The notes under the pieces: generated by a model
What the model was told of the DNA's origin: nothing
What the model saw: the letters and a program-made list of their open reading frames with translations, nothing else
The model's database searches: none
Assembly: GCA_045532715.1 (NCBI GenBank)
Contig: JAZSGM010000143.1
Coordinates: forward strand, 1-23,666
From: RGIG2041 sp045532715
GTDB lineage: Bacteria > Bacillota > Clostridia > UBA1381 > UMGS1253
DNA length: 23,666 bases
Direction of reading: 5' to 3'
In this document: piece after piece, positions 1 to 7,239 of the stretch
Layout of the letters: the number at the start of each line of letters is the position of its first letter
How positions within the stretch are numbered: the stretch's first letter is position 1
Translations under genes and position numbers: made by a program

Positions 1-20
1 ACATCATTATAGCGTCATAT

Positions 21-26
21 TATAAT
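21..26 (+). promoter_or_regulatory. Candidate -10 box and TGACGC repeats upstream of the RHH gene
   Basis: A TATAAT hexamer lies here, with its -35 expected at or beyond the left edge of the window. Around it are three copies of the same word: AGCGTCAT at 11-18 (inverted), and TGACGCAA at 40-47 and 51-58 (direct, 11 bases apart, one helical turn). Ribbon-helix-helix regulators commonly bind short repeats at one-turn spacing and repress their own genes. These could therefore be operators for the protein encoded just downstream, but this is inference. Confidence 0.45.
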
Positions 27-87
27 ATTTGTGCAGAAATGACGCAATTTTGACGCAAATATTTTCTAAAAAGGAGATTTGAAAAAC

Positions 88-273
88 ATGTCAATCCTAA
101 AAGACAGTGCATTTAAAATTCAGCAAATATCCGAAACGAAAAACTCCATTCGTCTGCCGGACGAGCTGATTGCGCGTATGGAATGGATTGCGGTCAAAAA
201 CCGTATAGCTCTCGATGATTTGATAAAACAATGCTGCAACTACGCCTTAGAGCATATGGAAGACAAGCCCTGA
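88..273 (+). CDS. Small ribbon-helix-helix (CopG/Arc-like) DNA-binding protein
   Basis: Predicted 61-residue protein. The ATG at 88 is preferred because AAGGAG at 71-76 sits 11 bases before it; an in-frame TTG at 79 is only two bases from that site. Residues 19-24 (NSIRLP) look like the DNA-contacting beta strand of a ribbon-helix-helix fold. Two helices follow (DELIARMEWIAVKN and ALDDLIKQCCNYALEHM). Such proteins dimerise and act as small repressors or antitoxins. No toxin gene is seen next to it: the following gene is a transporter. The role is probably a local transcriptional regulator, possibly autoregulatory through the TGACGCAA repeats upstream. The fold call is moderate and the function is unknown. 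Confidence 0.6.
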   Translation: MSILKDSAFKIQQISETKNSIRLPDELIARMEWIAVKNRIALDDLIKQCCNYALEHMEDKP

Positions 274-342
274 TACGCCGGGAAAGGATTTTTCATTCCG
301 CAAAAGCCGTATTCGTAAAGCCCCGTTGTATAGCGCTTTTTG

Positions 343-371
343 TTGCTATTTTTGTCAACCTGTGATATAAT
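343..371 (+). promoter_or_regulatory. Sigma-A-type promoter of the EamA transporter operon
   Basis: A perfect TATAAT at 366-371 is preceded, with a 17-base spacer, by TTGCTA at 343-348 (4 of 6 matches to TTGACA). Transcription would start near 378, giving a leader of about 25 bases before the ATG at 403. This separates the transporter operon from the small regulator upstream. Confidence 0.6.
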
Positions 372-402
372 AGGCAGAAATATACATAAGGAGACGAATG
401 AC

Positions 403-1347
403 ATGGAAAAGAAAAACAGCATTTTAACCAAGCCCTGGCTCGTGGCAATTTTAGCAATGTTCTGCTGCGCTCTCTGGGGCAGCGCAACACCGTTTATCAA
501 GATCGGTTACGAGGTAGCAATGCCGGGCAGAGATTTAATGCCGACCTTTGAAAAGATTGTGTCGACCATTTTGTTTGCCGGCGTACGCTTTACAATTGCA
601 GGTATCCTGACCGTCCTTATCTACAGCATCGGCAGAAAGAAGTTTTTACTGCCGCAAAAGCACAACTGGGACAAGGTACTGAAAATCAGTGCATTCCAGA
701 CCGTATTGCAGTACTTTTTCTTCTACATCGGTCTTTCATACACAACCGGTGTAAAGGGCACAGTCATTACCGGCGGATGTAACGTATTTTTCTCGATTTT
801 AATCGCAAGCCTGCTGTTCCGCCAGGAAAAGCTGACCTTCAAGAAGATTTTTGCCTGCCTCATCGGTTTCGCCGGCGTTATTCTGATTAATTTAAAGGGG
901 CTGGAATTAAACTTTAATTTCTTCGGCGACGGCTTTGCGCTGATTTCTTCGATTTGCTACGCAATGTCCTCTTCGCTGGTTAAGATTTATTCCAAGGATG
1001 AGGACCCTGTAATTCTAAGCGGCTGGCAGTTCATCATCGGCGGTGCCGTGATGGTTACCGTTGCCCTGCTTTTAGGTGGTCACATAGACATAAGCAGCAT
1101 TAAAGCTGTTGGTGTTCTGTTGTACTTATCTGCACTCTCTGCAGTTGCCTACTCTTTGTGGGGTATGCTTTTAAAACACAATCCGGTATCGAAAGTTTCC
1201 ATTTACAGCTTTATGACGCCGGTATTCGGCGTACTGCTGTCTGTGCTTATGCTCGCCGAGCCGAGCAGCGCAACACCGCTGCAGCTGGTTGTAACGCTTG
1301 TATTGATCTGCACAGGTATTCTGATTGTAAATTATAAAAAGGATTGA
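403..1347 (+). CDS. EamA/DMT-family transporter (10 TM)
   Basis: Predicted 314-residue integral membrane protein of the drug/metabolite transporter superfamily. It has two tandem EamA repeats, about residues 13-150 and 165-305, each expected to form five membrane helices. Typical features are the first helix followed by ALWGSATPFIKIG and the second-repeat motif SLWGMLLKHNP with Pro/Gly-rich helices. The ATG at 403 is chosen because AAGGAG at 388-393 lies nine bases upstream; the frame is open back to about 340 but has no ribosome site there. Family members export amino acids, nucleosides or other metabolites, and the substrate cannot be read from the sequence. It is the first gene of a likely operon with the two zinc-ribbon membrane proteins downstream. 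Confidence 0.85.
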   Translation: MEKKNSILTKPWLVAILAMFCCALWGSATPFIKIGYEVAMPGRDLMPTFEKIVSTILFAGVRFTIAGILTVLIYSIGRKKFLLPQKHNWDKVLKISAFQTVLQYFFFYIGLSYTTGVKGTVITGGCNVFFSILIASLLFRQEKLTFKKIFACLIGFAGVILINLKGLELNFNFFGDGFALISSICYAMSSSLVKIYSKDEDPVILSGWQFIIGGAVMVTVALLLGGHIDISSIKAVGVLLYLSALSAVAYSLWGMLLKHNPVSKVSIYSFMTPVFGVLLSVLMLAEPSSATPLQLVVTLVLICTGILIVNYKKD

Positions 1348-1352
1348 TTGTA

Positions 1353-2204
1353 ATGCAAGCTTTAAACGAAGAAATCATCTATTGCACCGCATGCGGTGCC
1401 GTAAATGAAAGAAGCGCCGTTGTCTGCAGCGCTTGTGAAAAACAGCTGAACCGCAAGGGCTCACCCTTTCGTGATTTTTTAAAAGACCACATCAAAGAAG
1501 CCTTGCAGGATAATATATCCGAAAATATATTTTCACTCATTAAAAATTTCCTGCTCTCGCATCTATACGGCACTATACTAACACTATGCGTAATCGCAAC
1601 CATTTGTATGAGCATTTATGCCGGCCTGCCGCCTGAAGGTGTAAAGACGGTTAAACTGCACCCCGAAATTGCAGCAGAGCAGAAGGAGTTAGCCGCGTCC
1701 GGCACAGAAGCATTTAGCGAGGATGAACTCGCTGAAGTATTTTATACTATGATGGATGATTACGATCTTCATGCGGCGTTCGGCGAGGACGTGTATACTG
1801 CCGAGGATGGCGTTATTCCCCAGCGCTCTGTAGAAAACCTGTTCGCTGAGCATGCCCTCCCGGGTTATACCTACTCGGCAACACATGATTTTCTGGACGG
1901 CTCTTTTCATACAGAAGGCCGGGCACTTGCAAGCACGTACGATGAAATCAGCGGCATGTGCATATTTGATTTCGAAACACTGCATTACAACGCAGATGCG
2001 GAAACCACGCTTGGCAAGCAGCTTTACAGGGACGGTTACTCAGTTGCAGAGATTATTTGTAATGCCTGCTGGATTTCCGGGTATCACGGTGAAGAAACAA
2101 GCGATGCTTATATTGTGGAAAATGCCACACGTAAAATCGTTTATCAATTCACTTTCATAGAAGAAGACGGAAAATGGTATATCGCAAACGACATACGACT
2201 ATAA
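1353..2204 (+). CDS. Zinc-ribbon, single-TM protein of unknown function
   Basis: Predicted 283 residues. An N-terminal zinc ribbon is visible as Cys11-x2-Cys14-x10-Cys25-x2-Cys28. It is followed by an amphipathic stretch, one transmembrane helix (about 71-91), and an acidic domain of about 190 residues expected on the outer face of the membrane. The distal part contains a YNADAETTLGKQLY-like segment and ends in a strand pattern (YQFTFIEEDGKWYIAND) similar to many lipoprotein or NTF2-like domains; I do not recognise the family. The ATG at 1353 is preferred to the TTG at 1344, which overlaps the stop of the transporter gene and leaves no room for the AAAAGG ribosome site at 1337-1342. It starts five bases after the transporter gene, so co-transcription is very likely. 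Confidence 0.75.
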   Translation: MQALNEEIIYCTACGAVNERSAVVCSACEKQLNRKGSPFRDFLKDHIKEALQDNISENIFSLIKNFLLSHLYGTILTLCVIATICMSIYAGLPPEGVKTVKLHPEIAAEQKELAASGTEAFSEDELAEVFYTMMDDYDLHAAFGEDVYTAEDGVIPQRSVENLFAEHALPGYTYSATHDFLDGSFHTEGRALASTYDEISGMCIFDFETLHYNADAETTLGKQLYRDGYSVAEIICNACWISGYHGEETSDAYIVENATRKIVYQFTFIEEDGKWYIANDIRL

Positions 2205-2243
2205 TACTTATGATGCCACAGAATGTGGCGGAACGGAGAGGTT

Positions 2244-2804
2244 ATGCATTGTCCAACTTGTCTTAGTTATGTGCCTTACGGTGCTAAATACTGCAGGAAT
2301 TGCGGTGAAGCCATTCCTGCTGAAACACAAAACGAAGCATATAATAAAACCCTTTGGGGTAAGCTAAGTCACTTAGAAAACTGGTATAAAACACTTGCGC
2401 TGAAAAAGGTCACCGATTCCTGGATTTTTAGAATTCTCGTACTCCTGATTATCCTCTTGATTGGTGTTGTAAATGTGATCAAGAACGGCACACAGCTGAA
2501 AATTACAGCCGGAGAAGCATATGATGTGCAGTATAATACAGTGCTGGAAGAATACTACATCTTAACCGATGCGGATGAGGTATATTTAAATCTGTATATT
2601 CCAAATCACGCTGAGTCTTTATTGCTCACCGGTTATGACGAAAGCGGTAAGGTAATAGAGCAGCGCACACTGACTGTAAAGGCTTACACGGACGGAACCG
2701 CTTTGCGTGTACGCAAAGATGACTATGCCTACCTCACTTTAGACAGTATGCAAGGTGAGAACAGTTTATCAAAGTTAAAATTCCTTGTGTTGACACAACC
2801 ATAA
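2244..2804 (+). CDS. Second zinc-ribbon, single-TM protein of unknown function
   Basis: Predicted 186 residues. The layout matches the preceding protein: zinc ribbon Cys3-x2-Cys6-x10-Cys17-x2-Cys20 (with the common YCRNCG core), a linker, one transmembrane helix at about 60-79, and an outer beta-rich domain of about 105 residues. The ATG at 2244 is favoured because GGAGAGG at 2235-2241 directly precedes it. An in-frame ATG at 2223 would add seven residues and put the zinc ribbon off the N terminus. The two proteins share architecture but no obvious sequence similarity in their outer domains. A sensing, scaffolding or envelope role is possible but not shown. It is the last gene of the operon, which ends at the hairpin at 2914-2944. 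Confidence 0.75.
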   Translation: MHCPTCLSYVPYGAKYCRNCGEAIPAETQNEAYNKTLWGKLSHLENWYKTLALKKVTDSWIFRILVLLIILLIGVVNVIKNGTQLKITAGEAYDVQYNTVLEEYYILTDADEVYLNLYIPNHAESLLLTGYDESGKVIEQRTLTVKAYTDGTALRVRKDDYAYLTLDSMQGENSLSKLKFLVLTQP

Positions 2805-2913
2805 GCAGTAAAATCCGCTATCAGAAAATGGATTCATCTGCGCCATATCAGAATGCACAAATACATCTTCAATTTTCAAAAACATTCCGTTTTCCTTCCT
2901 GCAACGATACAAA

Positions 2914-2944
2914 AAAAGACGATGTCCATCGGACATCGTCTTTT
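2914..2944. terminator. Bidirectional rho-independent terminator
   Basis: A perfect 14-base-pair hairpin: arms 2914-2927 and 2931-2944 around an ATC loop, with a GACGATGTCC core and an A-tract on one side matched by a T-tract on the other. It lies between converging genes ending at 2804 (plus) and 2962 (minus), and can serve both. Confidence 0.9.
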
Positions 2945-2961
2945 AATTTATGATTTATAAA

Positions 2962-3858
2962 TCAACCCTTTACGGCACCAATCATGATACCCTTTACAAA
3001 GAATTTCTGTACAAACGGGTAGATAACAAGCATCGGGAGAGCTGCACAGATAATCGTTGCATAAATGATTGTCTGCTTACTCTTGAGCATGCCGCCATCT
3101 TCATCTGCAAGGTCTTCCTTTGCATTCTGCTCAACTACGAGGTTCTTAAGCACAACCTGTAACGGAACCTTGTCGTCGTCTGTGAAAAGAATCATTTCCC
3201 AGAAGTAAGAGTTCCAACGAGCTACGAAGTAGTACAAGCTTACTGTCATGAGAACCGGCACAGACAGCGGAATATAAATCTTGAACAGGATGGTCAAGTC
3301 GCCCGCACCATCCAGCTTTGCAGATTCTTCCAGAGAATCAGAAATCGACTGGAAGTATGCACGTACCAAGATAATGTTCATCGGAGTAAGACAGGTTGCA
3401 AACAAATACATCAGATGATTGTTCATAACGCCTGTCGCTCTGAATACTAAGTATCTCGGAATCATACCTGCTGCAAAGTTCATGCAGATAATCATAATGA
3501 AGGTGAGCCCTCTTCTGCCCCACAAACGCTTCTTAGACAGCGGATAAGCTGTCAGGATTGTGAAGAACATACTGATGATTGTACCGCCAACTGCAAGGAA
3601 AATTGTGTTGCGGTATGCAGACCAGAAGTTCGAGATATCAAATACTTCCAAATAGGAATTTACGTTAAATGCATCCGGCCACCAATAAATGAGACCTGCG
3701 TCAACCGATACAGGATTACTGAAGGAGCATACGAGAACGTACCAGAACGGATACAGTGTGATAAACGCTAAAAACAGCATCAGGAGTGTGTTGAGAATAT
3801 CAAATGTCCACTCACCGGCAGAGCGCTTAATTTTGTTTTTTCTTGTTAAAGATGCCAT
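2962..3858 (-). CDS. Carbohydrate ABC transporter permease (YtcP/LplC type)
   Basis: Predicted 298-residue inner-membrane permease of the CUT1/MalG family, about six membrane helices. The cytoplasmic EAA loop that docks on the ATPase is clear at about residues 177-198 (EESAKLDGAGDLTILFKIYI). The C terminus (VKGIMIGAVKG) is the standard ending of the YtcP/LplC branch, which usually serves oligosaccharide, uronide or aldouronate uptake. The start at 3858 is supported by AAAGGAGG (complement of 3867-3874) eight bases upstream; the frame continues to 3882 but would overlap the previous stop. It lies 17 bases after the companion permease and the two would form a heterodimer. The substrate is unknown. 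Confidence 0.9.
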   Translation of the reverse strand: MASLTRKNKIKRSAGEWTFDILNTLLMLFLAFITLYPFWYVLVCSFSNPVSVDAGLIYWWPDAFNVNSYLEVFDISNFWSAYRNTIFLAVGGTIISMFFTILTAYPLSKKRLWGRRGLTFIMIICMNFAAGMIPRYLVFRATGVMNNHLMYLFATCLTPMNIILVRAYFQSISDSLEESAKLDGAGDLTILFKIYIPLSVPVLMTVSLYYFVARWNSYFWEMILFTDDDKVPLQVVLKNLVVEQNAKEDLADEDGGMLKSKQTIIYATIICAALPMLVIYPFVQKFFVKGIMIGAVKG

Positions 3859-3875
3859 CTCATATTCCTCCTTTC

Positions 3876-5459
3876 TTACCAAAGACCTACGTCGCCGACT
3901 TTACGCGAAATCTTGTTTGCAATCGTTACCAAGGTAAGCGAAACGATACCGTTGAACAAACCGATTGCAGTCGACTGCGAATAGTCCGGACGGCCCGATG
4001 TATTACCGAGACCCTGACGGTAGGAATATGTACTGATAACGTCGGCTGTTTCATATGTAACCGGCTGATAGAGAAGAATGATGGTTTCATAACCAACCGT
4101 TAACATATGGCTGACTCTCATAATCAGATAAATCGCAATTGTCGGCATAATGCCCGGGATTGTGATGCTGAGTGTCTGGCGCCATCTGCCTGCGCCGTCG
4201 ATTTTCGCTGCCTCATAGAGCTCCTGGTCAATACCGGAAATCGCAGAGGTATATACGATAGAACCGAAACCGAAGCCTGCCCAGATACCCATGAGGGTAT
4301 AAATAATTCGGAAATATTCCGGTTTCATCAAGAAGTAAATCGGATCAACATGCTGTTGTGTAAAGAACTCCGCGATACCGACATACAAGTGGTTCATAAG
4401 ACCGCTCGGTGCCAGGAAGTTCACCACGATACCTGCGATAACAACCGTAGAAATAAAGTGCGGCAGGTATGTAATGGTCTGTACCGTTGTCTTAAACAAC
4501 TTACTTCTTACTTCATTTAATAACAGCGCAAAAATCGGGGATGCCGGGAAACCGAGAATCAAACCGTAGAGGTTGATTACAAATGTGTTTCTCAACAAAC
4601 GCGGGAAGTACGGACCGCCAAGGAAGCCTGTGAATTTTTCAAAACCAATCCATTCACTGCCCCAGATACCCTTACGGATGGAATAATCCTTAAACGCAAT
4701 CTGAATACCGAAGTACGGCGCATAGTGATATACAGCGTAGAACACCAAATACGGAATAAGCATTAAAAGCAATGTCTTATCGCGCAGAATTGCGTTGATA
4801 TTCTTCTGTCTCTGGTGGATTTCGTAATACTTTGCTTCAGAATAAACTGCTCTTTCATATGCTTCGGTTGCCACACGAAGTGCCTCAGCGTTGTCCGCGA
4901 AGATCTTATCGTATTTTTCCTTCAGCTTCGCAAGTGCAAGCTTCTTTGCAGCCGGGTCCTTTTCTGCCTTTGCAGCAGAAACCTCTGCTTTGCGCTCCTG
5001 CTTAACTTTAGCAAGTGCAGCCTTCAGCTCTGCTTTCTTTGCTTCATACTCTGTCTTCAAGGCAGCAGCATCTTCTTTAGAAATATTCGGTTCCTGCTTC
5101 CAAAGCGCGATATCTACTTTGTAGTTTTCTTCAAAGGAAACCTTCTTTTCTTCAACCTCTGCCTTCTGCGCAGCCAGAAGTGCTTCTAAATTTGCTTTAA
5201 ACTCCGCTTCCAGCTTCGCTTTGTTTTCAGCAAACAAATTCTTAATTTTTGCAACTTCTTCTGCAGATTTTTTCTCTGTCTTCGCAGCAGCAAGGTCATC
5301 TTTATAATCTGCACGCAGGAAACGCATTGCGATTCTGTTTTTAAACTTCAGATCTGTAACGGCCTTCTCGTGCGCTTTTTTGAGATTCTTCATGCTGACG
5401 CGTGGTTTGGTAGGCGGCTCAAACAATCTGACTTCGCCCGATGCACCAACAATTGCCAT
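3876..5459 (-). CDS. LplB-type ABC permease with a long N-terminal coiled-coil extension
   Basis: Predicted 527 residues, whereas LplB/MalF-type permeases of this branch are usually about 300. The extra part is residues 1 to about 225. A short leader (with FEPPTKPR at 14-20) is followed by a Lys/Glu/Ala-rich, strongly helical region (about 25-215; examples AKLEAEFKANLEALLAAQKA and EAKKAELKAALAKVKQER), presumably a cytoplasmic coiled coil. A normal permease follows: first helix at about 229-248, NTFVINLYGLILGFPASPIFALLL at about 291-314, and the EAA loop at about 412-436 (ELYEAAKIDGAGRWRQTLSI). The start at 5459 has GGAGGA (complement of 5467-5472) seven bases upstream. The frame is uninterrupted from extension to permease, so this is a true fusion. 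It leads the two-permease operon; binding protein and ATPase must be encoded elsewhere. Confidence 0.9.
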   Translation of the reverse strand: MAIVGASGEVRLFEPPTKPRVSMKNLKKAHEKAVTDLKFKNRIAMRFLRADYKDDLAAAKTEKKSAEEVAKIKNLFAENKAKLEAEFKANLEALLAAQKAEVEEKKVSFEENYKVDIALWKQEPNISKEDAAALKTEYEAKKAELKAALAKVKQERKAEVSAAKAEKDPAAKKLALAKLKEKYDKIFADNAEALRVATEAYERAVYSEAKYYEIHQRQKNINAILRDKTLLLMLIPYLVFYAVYHYAPYFGIQIAFKDYSIRKGIWGSEWIGFEKFTGFLGGPYFPRLLRNTFVINLYGLILGFPASPIFALLLNEVRSKLFKTTVQTITYLPHFISTVVIAGIVVNFLAPSGLMNHLYVGIAEFFTQQHVDPIYFLMKPEYFRIIYTLMGIWAGFGFGSIVYTSAISGIDQELYEAAKIDGAGRWRQTLSITIPGIMPTIAIYLIMRVSHMLTVGYETIILLYQPVTYETADVISTYSYRQGLGNTSGRPDYSQSTAIGLFNGIVSLTLVTIANKISRKVGDVGLW

Positions 5460-5573
5460 GTGACATCCTCCCTTAAATATTATAGTTTGTTTCCGTTGCG
5501 CAGGAAACGAAAATTTGCGTTCCAAACCCCTTGAAATCTTTTTCCGTCAGAAATTTGGAAATTTTATAAATAT

Positions 5574-5602
5574 ATGATACCATACACACCGCAGATTGTA
5601 AA
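5574..5602 (-). promoter_or_regulatory. Promoter of the permease operon, overlapped by a palindrome
   Basis: Read on the minus strand: TTTACA (complement of 5597-5602), a 17-base spacer ending in TGG, then TATCAT (complement of 5574-5579). The start would be near 5567, giving a leader of about 108 bases. The palindrome TAAACA-N6-TGTTTA (5599-5616) covers the -35 box, and further TGTTTA words occur at 5622-5627 and 5675-5680, as expected for a repressor or activator site region. Confidence 0.7.
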
Positions 5603-5891
5603 CACTTATTTGTTTAAAAAATGTTTATTTTTTTCAAAAGACATTCACATTTTTTTTGATCCTCCCTTAAAAAATGTTTATTTTTACGCCAAAAAGCGTC
5701 TTTTTTCGCAAAACTTATTTTTCAGCATGCGAAAAAAATCTGCATTCTCCGACACAACTCTTTCTCCACTTTTTTCACGCCTTGAAAACGAATAATTTTT
5801 CAAGTTAAGTCAAAAATAGCATTGTTTGCCGCAGTTAATTTCTGCCTGAAATTTTTTTCTGACAAAAACTTCACAAATTCCCAATTAGCAC

Positions 5892-5920
5892 TTGAAATTT
5901 TATCTACATTAATATATAAT
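5892..5920 (+). promoter_or_regulatory. Strong sigma-A promoter of the pgk operon
   Basis: TTGAAA at 5892-5897, a 17-base spacer, and a perfect TATAAT at 5915-5920. Transcription should begin near 5927, about 46 bases before the pgk start. Its quality fits constitutive high expression of glycolytic genes. Confidence 0.85.
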
Positions 5921-5972
5921 ATATAAGGTTATTGTTTCTATTAAGAAAATATAATTTAAGAGGTGTTGTAAA

Positions 5973-7166
5973 ATGTTCAACAAAAAGACGATTGAAGACC
6001 TGCAGGTCAGCGGTAAGCGCGTTCTGGTACGCTGCGACTTTAACGTACCGCTCGATGGCGACAAAATCACCGACGAAACCAGAATCAACGGTGCGCTGCC
6101 GACCATTAAGTACCTGATTGAAAACGGCGCAAAGGTTATTCTTTGCTCCCATATGGGTAAGCCGAAGGGCGAGCCGAAGCCGGAGTTTTCTTTGGCACCG
6201 GTTGCTGCGTCCCTTTCCGCAAAGCTCGGCAAGGACGTTGTGTTCGCAGCTGACGATAATGTAGTCGGCGAAAACGCGAAGAAGGCAGTTGCCGAAATGA
6301 AGGACGGCGATGTTGTGCTTCTCCAGAACACACGTTACAGAGCAGAAGAAACAAAGAATGTTGATACCTTCAGCGAAGAACTTGCTTCCCTGGCAGATGT
6401 ATTCGTAAACGATGCATTCGGCACAGCGCACAGAGCACATTGCTCCACAGAAGGTGTTACAAAGTATCTGAAAGAAGCTGTAGCAGGCTACCTTATTCAG
6501 AAGGAAATTGAATACCTCGGCAACGCAGTTGACAGCCCGGCAAGACCGCTCGTAGCTGTTCTTGGCGGTTCGAAGGTTTCCTCTAAGATTTCCGTAATCA
6601 ACAACCTGCTTGAAAAGGTTGACACACTCATCATCGGCGGCGGTATGGCTTATACATTTATGAAAGCTTGCGGTGAAGAGGTTGGTGACTCCCTTTTAGA
6701 GACCGAGTTCATTGATTACGCAAAGGAAATGATGGAAAAGGCAGAGAAGAAGGGTGTTAAGCTCCTGATTCCGGTAGATACGGTTGTTGCAACTGCATTT
6801 GATAACGATGCAGAGCACAAGACTGTTGGCCGCGGCGGTATTGAAGCCGGCTGGCAGGGTCTCGATATCGGCGAAAAGACCATTGAGCTTTACAAGGATG
6901 CACTCAAGGATGCAAAGACCGTTGTATGGAACGGACCGATGGGCGTATTCGAAATGCCGAACTTCGCAAAGGGTACAAACGCAATTGCACAGATGCTCGC
7001 TGATTTAGATGCAATCACAGTCATCGGCGGCGGTGACAGTGTTGCAGCTGTAAACCAGGCAGGCCTCGGCGACAAGATGAGCCATATCTCCACAGGCGGC
7101 GGTGCTTCCCTTGAATTCCTTGAAGGCAAGGAGCTTCCGGGTATCGTTGCGTTAAACGATAAATAA
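5973..7166 (+). CDS. pgk: Phosphoglycerate kinase
   Basis: Predicted 397 residues, normal for bacterial Pgk. It transfers phosphate from 1,3-bisphosphoglycerate to ADP in glycolysis, in the cytoplasm. Visible signatures are the N-terminal substrate motif VLVRCDFNVPLD, the basic patch HMGKPKGEPKPE, the NDAFGTAHRAH motif, the hinge region with AVLGGSKVSSKI, the nucleotide-domain NGPMGVFE, and the C-terminal TVIGGGDSVAAV and HISTGGGASLEFLEG. The ATG at 5973 has AAGAGGTG (5958-5965) seven bases upstream. It is first in a run with tpiA and gpmI; gapA and eno, often linked in Clostridia, are not in this window. Confidence 0.98.
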   Translation: MFNKKTIEDLQVSGKRVLVRCDFNVPLDGDKITDETRINGALPTIKYLIENGAKVILCSHMGKPKGEPKPEFSLAPVAASLSAKLGKDVVFAADDNVVGENAKKAVAEMKDGDVVLLQNTRYRAEETKNVDTFSEELASLADVFVNDAFGTAHRAHCSTEGVTKYLKEAVAGYLIQKEIEYLGNAVDSPARPLVAVLGGSKVSSKISVINNLLEKVDTLIIGGGMAYTFMKACGEEVGDSLLETEFIDYAKEMMEKAEKKGVKLLIPVDTVVATAFDNDAEHKTVGRGGIEAGWQGLDIGEKTIELYKDALKDAKTVVWNGPMGVFEMPNFAKGTNAIAQMLADLDAITVIGGGDSVAAVNQAGLGDKMSHISTGGGASLEFLEGKELPGIVALNDK

Positions 7167-7179
7167 GAAACCAATTCCC

Positions 7180-7210
7180 AAAGCGCTGCTGCGCTGTGCA
7201 GCAGCGCTTT
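7180..7210 (+). other. Intercistronic GC hairpin between pgk and tpiA
   Basis: A perfect 13-base-pair stem (7180-7192 with 7198-7210, core GCGCTGCTGC) and a five-base loop, 13 bases after the pgk stop. No T-tract follows (next bases GCTAGG), so it is unlikely to terminate fully. An mRNA processing or 3'-stability element is more likely. Confidence 0.75.
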
Positions 7211-7239
7211 GCTAGGATTTATGAAAGGAAATGAATAAA

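Larger units (their letters stand above)
5460..5972. other. Gene-free AT-rich divergent regulatory region
   Basis: No convincing gene lies in these 513 bases between the minus-strand permeases and plus-strand pgk. They hold the promoters of both operons, a permease leader with inverted repeats (TTCCAAA 5520-5526 with TTTGGAA 5554-5560; GTTTCC 5489-5494 with GGAAAC 5503-5508), and a 19-base direct repeat TTAAAAAATGTTTATTTTT at 5614-5632 and 5667-5685. The rest is T-rich low-complexity sequence. Confidence 0.7.

Noticed and set aside
4815..5189. Plus-strand Cys/Phe/Leu-rich frame opposite the coiled-coil domain
   Set aside because: Composition is the complement of Lys/Glu/Ala codons in the real minus-strand gene; no start signal.
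5574..5795. Plus-strand reading frame of 73 codons in the permease-pgk gap
   Set aside because: Low-complexity Phe/Lys/Ser composition from AT-rich promoter DNA, no ribosome site, and it overlaps the permease promoter.
5904..6440. Minus-strand frame of 178 codons opposite pgk
   Set aside because: Shadow of the highly biased pgk coding strand; no ribosome site and no family resemblance.
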